A stretch of DNA of 64,000 nucleotides from Neptuniibacter marinus (GCF_001597725.1 NZ_LUTR01000001.1:186001-250000); one strand, 5' to 3'; shown: positions 1 through 8,661, numbered from the stretch's first letter. The notes: generated by a model not told the origin, from the sequence alone. Numbers and translations: made by a program.

Positions 1-71
1 TCTGGCCCCGGCACAATCGCCAGTAGTGCTGAAGCCGTAATAAACATAATAAGGGATTCAATAGGTATCAC
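1..71 (-). CDS. LysE/RhtB-family amino-acid exporter, N-terminal fragment
   Basis: Only the first 23 codons are present; the gene runs off the left edge. The peptide begins (GTG start) V-IPIESLIMFITASALLAI and continues VPGP, which matches the first membrane helix and the conserved P-G-P of LysE/RhtB exporters. A strong ribosome site, AAGGAGT (85-79), lies 7 bases before the GTG, which supports this start over the internal ATG at 47. It follows tmcA by 35 bases on the same strand and is probably cotranscribed with it. Substrate cannot be told from this fragment. Confidence 0.7.
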   Translation of the reverse strand, partial: MIPIESLIMFITASALLAIVPGP

Positions 72-106
72 TACTGTTACTCCTTGTCAGCACAACAGGC
101 TAAGTC

Positions 107-2308
107 TTAATTTTCTTTAACAACCGCCATGATGCGCAATACCACTTCACGGAATTGACGCATTAACTGCTTCCGGCCTTGTCCCCGTTTTTCAAGCAAC
201 GCCCAACTTCTTTGCTGCATATTACGCTCCATAAGCAAGCGAAAATCATTATTCTGTAAGAAGATCTGTAACCTATTCTCTGACACCTTTTTCAGGAAAA
301 GCAATAACAGCTTATGCAAGATATAAGCGCAACTTTCATAACTTCGATTATGGTAGCAAAACGCATCTAAATCGGACCAATCATGAGTGGTTAATTCAAA
401 CGGGCCTTCCCCATGCTGTAATAACCGACAAACGAGCGGTATATCCAAATCGATCAGATCATCGCTTAAACGGTAATTAATCTGCTCTAAAAACCGTTGC
501 CGCAAGTGTTCCTGTAATGCTTTGGCCTCGGCGGAAAGAGCCACAATAACCACCGCTGCATGGCTACCGCTCACACTGTCTTTAGCTGTTCCTAATCGAA
601 CCGTTTCAAAACCATTACTTTGCCAATAACCCATAAGGTCAGTGCTGGCAGCAAAACTAGCCCCTAAATAATCCCACCCTTCAGCTTTAGCATATCTTTG
701 GACTGCACTTAATAAGGTACTGCCCAACTGCTCTCGCTGAAGTACTGGATGGATAGCAACACGCATAATGCGCCCCGCCCTCAAATGGGCAGCCGCTTTA
801 GCGCCTTCCTGACAGACTAAGGTTTGTGGAAGTAGATGACCTCGTGGCCTGCGTTTTCCCGACCAGATATCATCAACTAATTCCACGGGTAGAGGTCCCT
901 CTTCTGCCACTAATACCGCCCCGGCAACGTTGTTATCTATTTTAAGTAGCCATATATGTAAATTAGGGCTATCTAACAAAACACGTAGGTCACCTGGTGA
1001 TGTACGATAATGAGCCAGTACCAGTAACCCAAATAACTGACCTAAAGTATCGTAATCCTCAATCAGCAGATCACGATCTATCTTTTCTATTACAGGTTGA
1101 ATATTACGCGTCTGCTCAGCACTATAGGCATCCAATAAAACGTGTTTATCAACCGCTTGCGCATTCAGTAACAACAGCTGAAACGTCAATGATTCCAGCG
1201 GATCCTGTGCTGACCAACGTATGGGCTGCTGAAGGTGAAGGTTTTTCCAATTAGGGGCATCACGATCGAGTACTTTCTTAAATCGAACGCTAAATCCCTG
1301 CCCTGTGCCTTCATAACCATGAATCGTCGAGGCGAAGGCAATACGAGGAAAACGCTGTAGTAATTTCGACAAAATCGGCACGGGGATCGCTGCCGCTTCA
1401 TCAACCAATAAAACCTGTCCTTCGCCCAACTCCCTCAATGCTAACTCAGGTTCTAAAAAACGTATCTGATGATCCCCGTTCTGCATTAAACCTTTACTGT
1501 ATTGGTAATCCGGTAGGAGCTGATGAGCCCTACTAAAAACTTCATCTACAGCGGCATAATCTGGTGCAGTAATTAATACCTGTTTATAATCCAATCCCGA
1601 CAATTGAGCAGCCGCAATACCTAAAGCAGCCGACTTCCCTCGACCTCGATCAGCAGTCAATACGGCGGGACGACGACCACGCCTAAACTGACTCAGAATC
1701 AGTTCAACGGCATGTTGTTGATCTACTGTTTTATTAGGCAGAATAGGCTCATCATCGCCACGCATTTCATCAGAGATCAACACTTCGGGTAGTTCAATCT
1801 CTACACCCGCTAAGGTGTTTTTTTCACGATAGATGACCGTATAAGCATCATCTTCTAACAACATAACTACCCGGGAGATAAAACGGCGGCCCGCATCACT
1901 ACTCTGATACGGATAAGCCACTATGCTTTTATGTTCCGGGTCATCATATTCAGGCCACTCATCTAAATCAGGGCAGACCAACACCAGCAAACTGCCCCCC
2001 GCCAATGCACCCGCTATTTGACCAAAACTATTCGGGTTAAAGCCATCCCAAGCATTAAACACAACAGAAGAGACTGTTTGCCCTAAAAGAAGATGAAGAT
2101 CAGAAGCATTAATATAAGGAGAAGTTTGAGAAGCTTTTCCTTGTAAAGAGAGCGATTCACCAATCCAAAGTAAATCCGGTAGGTTATTAAGATGCTGAGC
2201 TTGAATCCCACACCACGCTTTAGAACCACTAACCACCAGAAAACGACGATGATTATGCTGCTCTGCATCGTTCTGCAAGCGTGTAAATAGGGATTCAATG
2301 ACAGCCAT
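107..2308 (-). CDS. tmcA: tRNA(Met) cytidine acetyltransferase TmcA
   Basis: TmcA makes N4-acetylcytidine at the wobble base of elongator tRNA-Met, using acetyl-CoA and ATP. The 733-residue protein has the family order: an N-terminal DUF1726-like region (about 1-170), an RNA-helicase-like ATPase with Walker A RGRGKS (221-226) and Walker B VDEAAAI (302-308), a GNAT acetyltransferase region (about 450-590, with MRVAIHPVLQREQLGSTLL), and a C-terminal tRNA-binding tail. The E. coli enzyme is slightly shorter (671). The start is preceded by AGAGAGAT. It lies 41 bases downstream of the degenerate GGDEF gene, same strand. Confidence 0.95.
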   Translation of the reverse strand: MAVIESLFTRLQNDAEQHNHRRFLVVSGSKAWCGIQAQHLNNLPDLLWIGESLSLQGKASQTSPYINASDLHLLLGQTVSSVVFNAWDGFNPNSFGQIAGALAGGSLLVLVCPDLDEWPEYDDPEHKSIVAYPYQSSDAGRRFISRVVMLLEDDAYTVIYREKNTLAGVEIELPEVLISDEMRGDDEPILPNKTVDQQHAVELILSQFRRGRRPAVLTADRGRGKSAALGIAAAQLSGLDYKQVLITAPDYAAVDEVFSRAHQLLPDYQYSKGLMQNGDHQIRFLEPELALRELGEGQVLLVDEAAAIPVPILSKLLQRFPRIAFASTIHGYEGTGQGFSVRFKKVLDRDAPNWKNLHLQQPIRWSAQDPLESLTFQLLLLNAQAVDKHVLLDAYSAEQTRNIQPVIEKIDRDLLIEDYDTLGQLFGLLVLAHYRTSPGDLRVLLDSPNLHIWLLKIDNNVAGAVLVAEEGPLPVELVDDIWSGKRRPRGHLLPQTLVCQEGAKAAAHLRAGRIMRVAIHPVLQREQLGSTLLSAVQRYAKAEGWDYLGASFAASTDLMGYWQSNGFETVRLGTAKDSVSGSHAAVVIVALSAEAKALQEHLRQRFLEQINYRLSDDLIDLDIPLVCRLLQHGEGPFELTTHDWSDLDAFCYHNRSYESCAYILHKLLLLFLKKVSENRLQIFLQNNDFRLLMERNMQQRSWALLEKRGQGRKQLMRQFREVVLRIMAVVKEN

Positions 2309-2349
2309 ATATCTCTCTTAAGTTAGGATCACTGAGCCTAAAGAGGCAT

Positions 2350-3795
2350 TTAGACTGAATAAGTGAGCGAGGGCTCAGAGCTATTCTCAATATAAGCTTT
2401 ATATTGATCGCCTCCAGCTTCACTGGCTAGCGCTAGCTGCTGCTTAGTTGCATCAAATAAACGCTCAGCCGTTAACAGGCGGGTCGGTTGCAGTGTCACA
2501 ACACCTAAACTTACCGTGACGCATAAGCCCTGAGCCTCTGACTCATTTGGCAGCGCCAATGTCCTTACCGCTAGAGAGCAACGTTCAGCTAGCTGAACAA
2601 CCAGCTCATTGGTCGATGGTAAAATAAATCCAAACTGACTGTCATCGACACGGGTCAATATATCTCCCGGCCGACTCACACAGCTCTTTAAGGTCTCAGA
2701 GATACGCTGAACCAAAATATCCGCAGCATCAACACCATAATGATCACGGTAGCGAGTAAAATCGTCAATGCGCAATAAAATCATAGATAAAGGAGAGAAC
2801 TCACGTACCGCTCTGCGACATTCAATATCTAAAGTTTCATCAAAGTGGGTACGGTTCACTAAGCCAGTAAGAGGATCATTCCATGATGTGTCTATCATCT
2901 GCTCTGATAGAATCTCCTGCTCATCTTTCAGTCTTGTTAGCTGCAAACCAAGTCGCTTAAGGTAAGAGGCTAAGAGTAAAGATAACACTAAGCCGGTTAG
3001 TAGAAACAACACAGAGGTATAGTTCATTTTTGCAGCAAGATAAGACTCTGTAGCCGCAAAACTCAAAGTAAGCTCAGTGCCATCCGGTAAAGTGATGACT
3101 TTATCTATGATCGAGTCTTCTGCAACAATTCCTTGTCCCATAGAGAAAATAGGCTTATCAGACTCCGCCGTCGAAGAAAAAAGATGAACGACCAGCTCAT
3201 TCTGCAAACTATTTTCAAGACTTGTTTGCATCACTTTTTCCACATCAAGAAGACCCAGCATGCGCTGCTGATCTTGGCCTGTAGACACGACCAATACAGG
3301 CTTTTCAGCTAACTGGATAACTTGAGTTACGGCCATATCACTCTTAAAAATATCCACTAAGACCTGCTCTACATGCCCTGTAGCTAAATCACTCTCTGAA
3401 ACAGTAAAAAGAGTGGGACTCAGCTGCCCTTCAGGCAACCAGAGTAATGCCTCTATTCCTTGGCTAGAATTAACTATACGCCGCGCAGCAACACTTAAAT
3501 CAACACTATTCTCTTCAGCCGCCAGATCAAAATAAGTCTGTAAAGATTCCATACCATAATAGGTGTAGGTAAGTTTTTGCTCAAAAAGTGCTACATCTTC
3601 TGCAATCTGGACATAAAAGCTCTGAATGACTGTATCCCTTTCCTGTTTAAATATATAAAGGAAGATAAGTAGGGAAAACAACGCACCACAAAGGGCGAAA
3701 GCAACAGCGACATCTATCCGTTTTTTCGCTTTACCAGTAGCAGACATGGTAGATGTGGGCTTACTTGAGGTAGGCGTCTCGTCTGAAACAGACAT
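2350..3795 (-). CDS. Membrane GGDEF-domain protein with degenerate active site
   Basis: A 481-residue inner-membrane protein. It has one membrane helix near residues 27-47, a periplasmic region of about 210 residues with CHASE-like character, a second helix near 259-278, and a cytoplasmic GGDEF fold (GLVNRTHFDETL ... VTVSLGVVTL). The signature loop reads RVDDSQFGFILP where an active enzyme has R-x-GGDEF, so both glycines and the catalytic acid are altered. It is probably not a diguanylate cyclase but could bind c-di-GMP/GTP or act through protein contacts. I chose the ATG at 3795 over the one at 3816 because GGAGC lies 6 bases before it. It is upstream of tmcA on the same strand. Confidence 0.85.
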   Translation of the reverse strand: MSVSDETPTSSKPTSTMSATGKAKKRIDVAVAFALCGALFSLLIFLYIFKQERDTVIQSFYVQIAEDVALFEQKLTYTYYGMESLQTYFDLAAEENSVDLSVAARRIVNSSQGIEALLWLPEGQLSPTLFTVSESDLATGHVEQVLVDIFKSDMAVTQVIQLAEKPVLVVSTGQDQQRMLGLLDVEKVMQTSLENSLQNELVVHLFSSTAESDKPIFSMGQGIVAEDSIIDKVITLPDGTELTLSFAATESYLAAKMNYTSVLFLLTGLVLSLLLASYLKRLGLQLTRLKDEQEILSEQMIDTSWNDPLTGLVNRTHFDETLDIECRRAVREFSPLSMILLRIDDFTRYRDHYGVDAADILVQRISETLKSCVSRPGDILTRVDDSQFGFILPSTNELVVQLAERCSLAVRTLALPNESEAQGLCVTVSLGVVTLQPTRLLTAERLFDATKQQLALASEAGGDQYKAYIENSSEPSLTYSV

Positions 3796-3947
3796 TAAAA
3801 AGCTCCGATGAATCAATCAGTAAGGTTCAGTAAACCTCGTTATTATTGCTACGATAGTTCACCCGAACTGTTTTTTCCAGCATTTCCGTGAGATAGCGAC
3901 GGGGTCTGATATAGTGAACCCCTTAATTTAAGCGTTACAGGTTATCC

Positions 3948-4436
3948 GTGAGTAAATCAGCTAAAAAAATCGCCATCTTTGTTGATGTACAAAACATCTA
4001 TTACACCACCCGTCAGGCGTTTGGTTGCCCTTTTAATTTTCGTAAATTCTGGAAGATTATTAGCCAAGAGGGTGAGATCACTCACGCCTTCGCCTATGCG
4101 ATTGAAAGTAACAATGATGGTCAGCGTAAGTTCCAAGATGCACTCCGTCACATAGGCTTTGATGTAAAACTCAAACCCTTTATCCAACGTAAAGACGGCT
4201 CCGCCAAAGGCGATTGGGATGTAGGTATTACCATTGATGTGATGGAGCATTCACCCGACGTAGACACCGTCATTTTACTCTCAGGAGATGGCGACTTTGA
4301 CTTGTTATTAAAAAAGGTGCGTGAAAAATACCATGTCACAACTGAAGTGTATGCCGTACAAGCACTCACGGCTAAATCACTGATTAATGCCGCCGACATT
4401 TATAAACCAATATTGCCGCAACTATTAATCTGTTAA
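3948..4436 (+). CDS. NYN-domain (LabA/DUF88) putative ribonuclease
   Basis: A 162-residue single-domain NYN (PIN-like) protein starting at GTG. The acidic metal-site residues are visible in FVDVQNIYY (about 11-19), KGDWDVGITIDVMEH and LLSGDGDFDLLL. NYN proteins of this size are thought to be metal-dependent RNases or nucleotide-binding regulators; the substrate is unknown. It is transcribed divergently from the GGDEF gene across 152 bases, and the argD leader region follows it. Confidence 0.85.
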   Translation: MSKSAKKIAIFVDVQNIYYTTRQAFGCPFNFRKFWKIISQEGEITHAFAYAIESNNDGQRKFQDALRHIGFDVKLKPFIQRKDGSAKGDWDVGITIDVMEHSPDVDTVILLSGDGDFDLLLKKVREKYHVTTEVYAVQALTAKSLINAADIYKPILPQLLIC

Positions 4437-4469
4437 AACAAAAAAAACGCTAAGCGGCTAAATTTTTTG

Positions 4470-4499
4470 TTGACCCAATAAAGGCCCCGCTGACATACT
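4470..4499 (+). promoter_or_regulatory. Putative sigma-70 promoter of the argD leader
   Basis: TTGACC (4470-4475) and CATACT (4494-4499) are separated by 18 bases. Transcription would begin near 4506, only a few bases before the leader ATG at 4509, so the leader peptide message would be nearly leaderless. There is no Shine-Dalgarno sequence before that ATG, which fits this reading. Confidence 0.45.
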
Positions 4500-4508
4500 C
4501 CGTTAACT

Positions 4509-4622
4509 ATGAATACTCAAAGCAACCTCCCAACAGGCTCTATTCAGCCAGCCAACAATACACTACGACGTCGTGTATCCATTGCCTGTGCCTTACTGGG
4601 TGTTGCTGACCGACGACGCTAA
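4509..4622 (+). CDS. Putative arginine-rich leader peptide of argD
   Basis: A 37-codon reading frame starting MNTQSNLPTG and ending in GVADRRR. It contains two Arg triplets: CGA CGT CGT (codons 20-22) and CGA CGA CGC (codons 35-37, just before the stop). Three of the six are CGA, often a poorly translated codon. It is followed after 26 bases by an intrinsic-terminator hairpin and then by an arginine-biosynthesis gene. This is the arrangement of amino-acid attenuators such as those of his, leu or trp operons. The coding call is inference: no ribosome site is visible. Confidence 0.5.
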   Translation: MNTQSNLPTGSIQPANNTLRRRVSIACALLGVADRRR

Positions 4623-4648
4623 ATAACCTAAAGCGTATCACCCTTTAA

Positions 4649-4680
4649 GAAACCGCAGGCTAACCCCCGCGGTTTTTTTG
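4649..4680 (+). terminator. Candidate attenuator terminator before argD
   Basis: AAACCGC (4650-4656) pairs with GCGGTTT (4669-4675) and is followed by a run of T. It lies between the arginine-codon frame and argD, so it could end transcription conditionally. Two other pairings are possible upstream: ACGCT (4616-4620) with AGCGT (4632-4636), and GGGTG (4598-4602) with CACCC (4639-4643). A clean antiterminator that captures the terminator arm was not resolved by eye. Confidence 0.65.
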
Positions 4681-4759
4681 TGCCCTAAAGAACCTCAATT
4701 CTATTTGCATCGTGCTAACAAGCGGATGAAAAACTTGATTAACCATTAAGGAAAAAACC

Positions 4760-5953
4760 ATGTCTACACCTATAGACCCAACACTCGCTATACAGAAAGA
4801 ACATTTAATGCCCATCACCCCAAGACCTGACATCTGCTTTACTAAGGGCAAAGGCCATTATTTATACGATCAATCAGGCAAAGCCTATTTAGATCTTATG
4901 CAAGGCTGGGCAGTTAATACCTTGGGCCATAGCCCTGATGTGATTCAAAAAGCACTGTTAGACCAATCAGCTCAGTTAATTAACCCTAGCCCCGCCTTTT
5001 TTAATAAACCAATGATCAACCTTGCGGCCACTTTATGCGCTCACTCAGTATTCGATCAGGTCTTTTTTGCCAACAGCGGCGCAGAAGCGAATGAAGGCGC
5101 AATAAAGCTCGCTAGAAAATGGGGACAAAAACATAAATCAGGTGCATTTAAAATCATCACCTTCGCACAGAGCTTTCATGGCAGAACTTTAGCCACTATG
5201 TCCGCCACAGGGAAAGACGCCTTTGCGCCACTTTTTGAACCTAAAGTGAGCGGCTTTACTAAAGTTCCTTTTAATCAATTAGCCGCGACGGAACAAGCGA
5301 TAGATGAACAAACCGTCGCCATCATGCTAGAACTAATTCAAGGTGAAGCCGGTGTTATCAGCGCAGATAGTGAATTTGTGTTAGGCCTTGCAGCCCTATG
5401 TAAACAACATAATCTATTACTGATTATCGATGAAGTACAAACCGGCATCGCCAGAACAGGCAGCCTATTCGCTTACCAGCAGTTTGATATACAGCCGGAT
5501 ATTATGACCTTAGGTAAAGGACTTGGCGGCGGTGTACCTATCTCCGCGTTACTCGCTACTAAACAGGCAAGCTGTTTTGATTATGGCGATCAGGGCGGTA
5601 CATTTAACGGCAATCCTCTCATGTGCGCAGTTGCCAACGCTGTACTCTCAACCGTATTGGAACCTGACTTTATGCCTAAGGTAGCGCTTATGAGTCAGTA
5701 TTTTCAACAACAACTCACAGCTCTCAGCAAAAAATTTAACTTAGGTGAGATTAGAGGAAAAGGCCTGCTATTGGCCTTAGAAACACCACAACACTGCGCA
5801 CCCGATTTAGTTACGCAAGCACGGGAACAGGGAGTATTACTCAATGCCCCAAGGGAGCATACACTTAGGTTTATGCCTGCACTCAATATTACTCAAACAG
5901 AAATTGACAGGTGCATTGATTGTTTGAGCGGATTATTGAATTCAGCGGCCTAA
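4760..5953 (+). CDS. argD: Acetylornithine aminotransferase
   Basis: A class III PLP-dependent aminotransferase of 397 residues, the usual ArgD length. It converts N-acetylglutamate semialdehyde to N2-acetylornithine in arginine synthesis, and ArgD enzymes often also serve lysine synthesis. Visible landmarks are the PLP-phosphate region NSGAEANEGAIKLARKWG, the SFHGRT motif, the acidic IIDEVQTGIARTG, and the Schiff-base lysine in TLGKGLGGGVPI. The ATG follows AAGGAAAAAACC. It stands alone, downstream of a putative arginine-responsive leader. Other class III transaminases (AstC type) are possible, but the leader supports ArgD. Confidence 0.85.
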   Translation: MSTPIDPTLAIQKEHLMPITPRPDICFTKGKGHYLYDQSGKAYLDLMQGWAVNTLGHSPDVIQKALLDQSAQLINPSPAFFNKPMINLAATLCAHSVFDQVFFANSGAEANEGAIKLARKWGQKHKSGAFKIITFAQSFHGRTLATMSATGKDAFAPLFEPKVSGFTKVPFNQLAATEQAIDEQTVAIMLELIQGEAGVISADSEFVLGLAALCKQHNLLLIIDEVQTGIARTGSLFAYQQFDIQPDIMTLGKGLGGGVPISALLATKQASCFDYGDQGGTFNGNPLMCAVANAVLSTVLEPDFMPKVALMSQYFQQQLTALSKKFNLGEIRGKGLLLALETPQHCAPDLVTQAREQGVLLNAPREHTLRFMPALNITQTEIDRCIDCLSGLLNSAA

Positions 5954-6107
5954 ATCACCAGTAAAACCTCTTATTGAGCGCTCCTTATTTTGTTAACGAT
6001 TCAGCACTCTAGGTGAGCGCCCCACTCTACTATATAATCGCTAAATATCGAGAGCCAATCTGGTTAAAGGCTATTCAACCTATAAAATACGATATAAGGG
6101 ACATGGG

Positions 6108-7217
6108 ATGTTATTAAAAAACCTAGAAGGTGGTCAGCTACGTTTCGGCGAAGGGCGAATTAGTGGCTATATAGCCGTCTCTTTAGCTGCACTTAGTTTA
6201 CTCGGTGTATTAGCCTTTCATTTCCCCGAATACCTAACCACACCCGAACTACGCGCAGCTTACGATGTTGAACTCATCCGTCTGATTATGTTTATTGCCC
6301 TAATCATATCCGGTAGTTTAGGTCTGCTTAACTTTGTCCGTAACACTAATAAACGGGCAGGTTTAGTGGCATGGTCTCTGATTACTATCGCTATCGCGTT
6401 AGGTGGGCATCGTGTCGAGGTCTCTGACTTTGAACAAAGTAGCGCTTACTTAGGGCTAGATTGGTTTATTCTGGATCTGCTAGGCTCGACACTGATTTTT
6501 GTCTTTATAGAGAAGATCATCCCCCATCGAAAACAAGCGATCCTCCGGCCAGAATGGCAAACCGATCTACATCACTTTTTTGTAAATCATCTGATTGTTG
6601 GCTTTGTTCTACTGGCCGCCAATCAGTTTGTCTCCAACGCATTTGGCTGGGCCGTTGAACGGGGCTCCCAAGAATGGGTACAGAACTTTAGTTGGTTTAG
6701 CCAACTCTTATTGGTGTTGTTGGTGGCCGATCTTGTCCAATATGCACTGCACCGCGTTTACCACGAAGTGCCTTTTTTCTGGCGTTTCCATGCGATTCAC
6801 CACAGTGCGAAAACGATGGATTGGCTCGCAGGTTCCCGTCAGCATATTGCCGAACTCACCTTAACCCGCTGTGGCGTACTCGCCCCGATCTTTATCTTAG
6901 GTTTTGATAAAAGCGTTATCGATGCCTATATCATCATCGTGGGCTTCCAAGCCGTGCTAAACCACACCAACGCACAGATAAAATTTGGCTGGCTGAAATA
7001 TATTATCGTCACCCCTCAGTTTCACCACTGGCACCACTCATCCGATAAAGCAGCCATTGATCGCAACTATGCCGCACACTTTGCCTTTATTGATTATATT
7101 TTTGGTACCGCCATACGTGGGCAGAAGGAATGGCCTGAAGCCTATGGGGTGGTAGGTGACTATGTACCAGAAGGCTGGATAAAGCAGCAAGCGTTCCCGC
7201 TTAAAGTAAAAAGTTAG
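6108..7217 (+). CDS. Sterol desaturase/fatty-acid hydroxylase family membrane protein
   Basis: A 369-residue integral membrane protein with at least five hydrophobic helices. It carries the three histidine clusters of the di-iron FA-hydroxylase superfamily: HRVYH, HAIHH and QFHHWHH with a following H in YAAHF. Members hydroxylate or desaturate lipid chains or sterols using O2; the substrate here is unknown. GGGA precedes the ATG. It is a single gene ending in a long hairpin. Confidence 0.8.
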   Translation: MLLKNLEGGQLRFGEGRISGYIAVSLAALSLLGVLAFHFPEYLTTPELRAAYDVELIRLIMFIALIISGSLGLLNFVRNTNKRAGLVAWSLITIAIALGGHRVEVSDFEQSSAYLGLDWFILDLLGSTLIFVFIEKIIPHRKQAILRPEWQTDLHHFFVNHLIVGFVLLAANQFVSNAFGWAVERGSQEWVQNFSWFSQLLLVLLVADLVQYALHRVYHEVPFFWRFHAIHHSAKTMDWLAGSRQHIAELTLTRCGVLAPIFILGFDKSVIDAYIIIVGFQAVLNHTNAQIKFGWLKYIIVTPQFHHWHHSSDKAAIDRNYAAHFAFIDYIFGTAIRGQKEWPEAYGVVGDYVPEGWIKQQAFPLKVKS

Positions 7218-7227
7218 CCTGCGCTAA

Positions 7228-7265
7228 AACAACTAAACCGATGATCACTCATCGGTTTAGTTGTT
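7228..7265. terminator. Long perfect hairpin between convergent genes
   Basis: A 17-bp perfect stem, 7228-7244 with 7249-7265, and a four-base loop (TCAC), between the convergent hydroxylase gene and the 98-residue gene. The stem ends in AACAAC/GTTGTT, so the U-tract is weak in either direction. It probably works as a bidirectional terminator. Confidence 0.7.
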
Positions 7266-7283
7266 ATGACCTATCAAGAATGC

Positions 7284-7580
7284 TTATTCACTATGCTTCT
7301 CTGTCCACTCTAATAGATCAAAACCATCAATTAATGCATTGAATATTTTTTTATGATCGTTTGAACCAGCACTTGGTTTTAATCGATTATAAAACTCAAG
7401 AATAGATTCAGCATATGTTTGATCTTTACTTTCATCGTTTAACTTTAACGAATTACCAACTTCAGTTTTTAACTGTGTATACCGCTCTGATACAGACTCT
7501 AGGTTTAATTCATTTTCAATATCTGAAATTAGCTGCTGCGTATCATTTTTTATTTTGTCAAAAAAAATTCGCGTACTCAT
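7284..7580 (-). CDS. Small hypothetical protein
   Basis: A 98-residue, acidic, largely helical, soluble protein starting MSTRIFFDKIKNDTQQL, with no cysteine, signal peptide or membrane segment. I do not recognise a family. It lies 34 bases downstream of the acetyltransferase toxin gene on the same strand, so it could be read through from the toxin-antitoxin promoter, but nothing ties it functionally to that pair. Confidence 0.5.
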   Translation of the reverse strand: MSTRIFFDKIKNDTQQLISDIENELNLESVSERYTQLKTEVGNSLKLNDESKDQTYAESILEFYNRLKPSAGSNDHKKIFNALIDGFDLLEWTEKHSE

Positions 7581-7614
7581 ACTTAAATCCTTCTAAACAA
7601 TATAATGCTATAAA

Positions 7615-8151
7615 TTACGGTCGATTAAAAAGCTGCTCTACCGTTTTCATCGGCAAATACATACGCATATGTCCGTTATGCTCACATAGCCTTTTAAAGC
7701 CAAACGTTGCATAAAAGGCTTGCGCAGAATCGGTCAGACAATCGACAACAATAGCATAAGCCCTCATATGATGATTAACATCCCATAGGTACTTTAGCGC
7801 ACGGATCAGGCTAACCTTTCCTAAACCTTCCCCCTGAAACTCTTTGTGTACGGCAAGTTGCGCTAGTAGAAATACAGGAATTGGATATCGAGGGAGTTTC
7901 TTTGCTATCTGAGCAGGCAAGGTTTCACGACTAATCGAGCTAGGCGCGACCGTATAAAATGCACAAATCGCGTATTTCTGATTAGGCAGCGGTAAAGCAC
8001 TAGGCAGCACCATGGTACGACTGATACTCGCTTGCATGTGCTTAACGGCTTGTGTTTTTATGAAGCTATTTAACTTTTCTTCGCCGCAATCAAACGGATT
8101 ACGGTCATGTTCCGATTTACTCAGCTCAACGAAGGTTTTACCCCACCTCAC
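7615..8151 (-). CDS. GNAT acetyltransferase toxin, TacT-like
   Basis: A 178-residue GNAT protein. The acetyl-CoA loop is visible in LAQLAVHKEFQGEGLGKVSL, with a preceding AICAFYTVAPSSIS strand and a C-terminal AFYATFGFKRL typical of TacT/AtaT-like toxins, which acetylate the amino group of aminoacyl-tRNAs and stop translation. It starts at GTG, overlapping the antitoxin stop by four bases (GTGA), so the two are translationally coupled. The pairing with a DUF1778 antitoxin is diagnostic of this toxin class. Confidence 0.88.
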   Translation of the reverse strand: MRWGKTFVELSKSEHDRNPFDCGEEKLNSFIKTQAVKHMQASISRTMVLPSALPLPNQKYAICAFYTVAPSSISRETLPAQIAKKLPRYPIPVFLLAQLAVHKEFQGEGLGKVSLIRALKYLWDVNHHMRAYAIVVDCLTDSAQAFYATFGFKRLCEHNGHMRMYLPMKTVEQLFNRP

Positions 8152-8417
8152 TTGATACCGCTCTCATCTGCAAGCTTTGCTGCATCAAGCAATGCCTGAT
8201 TAGGTGCGTTAGCCTTATCACAGGCTGCCATAAATTCGTCAAAGATGCTGTCTGTAACAACCATACTTTCGTGCGCTTCAATTACGTGAGTTGCATCCTC
8301 ATCCATTACCCTAACAACATACTCAGTCAAACTCTTTAAACCAAGTAACGCTGAGGCTTTTTCTGCTTTTGCCTTAATCTCTTCATCAAGACGAATATCT
8401 AAACGTGCTGTTGCCAT
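8148..8417 (-). CDS. DUF1778 ribbon-helix-helix antitoxin, TacA-like
   Basis: An 89-residue antitoxin. The N-terminal ribbon-helix-helix is MATARLDIRLDEEIKAKAEK, for operator binding; the C-terminal part (about 50-89) would wrap the toxin. A longer frame begins at 8513, but ATG 8417 is preceded by GGAGGG and starts exactly at the family's N-terminus, while the longer frame would run through the promoter and operator. It forms an operon with the downstream toxin and probably autoregulates through the palindrome just upstream. Confidence 0.88.
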   Translation of the reverse strand: MATARLDIRLDEEIKAKAEKASALLGLKSLTEYVVRVMDEDATHVIEAHESMVVTDSIFDEFMAACDKANAPNQALLDAAKLADESGIK

Positions 8418-8428
8418 ACGCCCTCCAA

Positions 8429-8449
8429 TGTACGGAACATATCCGTACA
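8429..8449. promoter_or_regulatory. Palindromic operator of the TacAT-like operon
   Basis: TGTACGGA (8429-8436) and TCCGTACA (8442-8449) form a perfect 8-bp inverted repeat around five bases, between the -10 box and the antitoxin start. A further TGTACGGA at 8488-8495, followed by an imperfect partner, lies just upstream of the -35 box. Two operators flanking the promoter suit cooperative repression by a ribbon-helix-helix antitoxin. Confidence 0.7.
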
Positions 8450-8456
8450 TATTAAA

Positions 8457-8485
8457 ATTATACTGCACTTGCTGAATCAACTCAA
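8457..8485 (-). promoter_or_regulatory. Sigma-70 promoter of the TacAT-like operon
   Basis: On the minus strand, TTGAGT (8485-8480) and a consensus TATAAT (8462-8457) are separated by exactly 17 bases. The promoter sits between the two operator copies, so bound antitoxin would occlude polymerase. Confidence 0.75.
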
Positions 8486-8561
8486 TTTGTACGGATAATA
8501 GCCGGATAAGCATCAGATATAACCTATGGATACGCAGCCTCCCTCTTTCCTTGATTCGGTG

Positions 8562-8598
8562 ACATAAAAAAACCCGCTTTAACTAGAAAGCGGGTTTT
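8562..8598 (-). terminator. Intrinsic terminator of leuA
   Basis: A 12-bp stem, AAAACCCGCTTT (8569-8580) with AAAGCGGGTTTT (8587-8598), followed on the minus strand by a continuous U tract. It lies 64 bases beyond the leuA stop. Confidence 0.85.
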
Positions 8599-8661
8599 AA
8601 GATCCTGATTAGCGGTAACGCGGGCTGCTTTAGCTGTGTATCACTACAACGCTTCACTACC

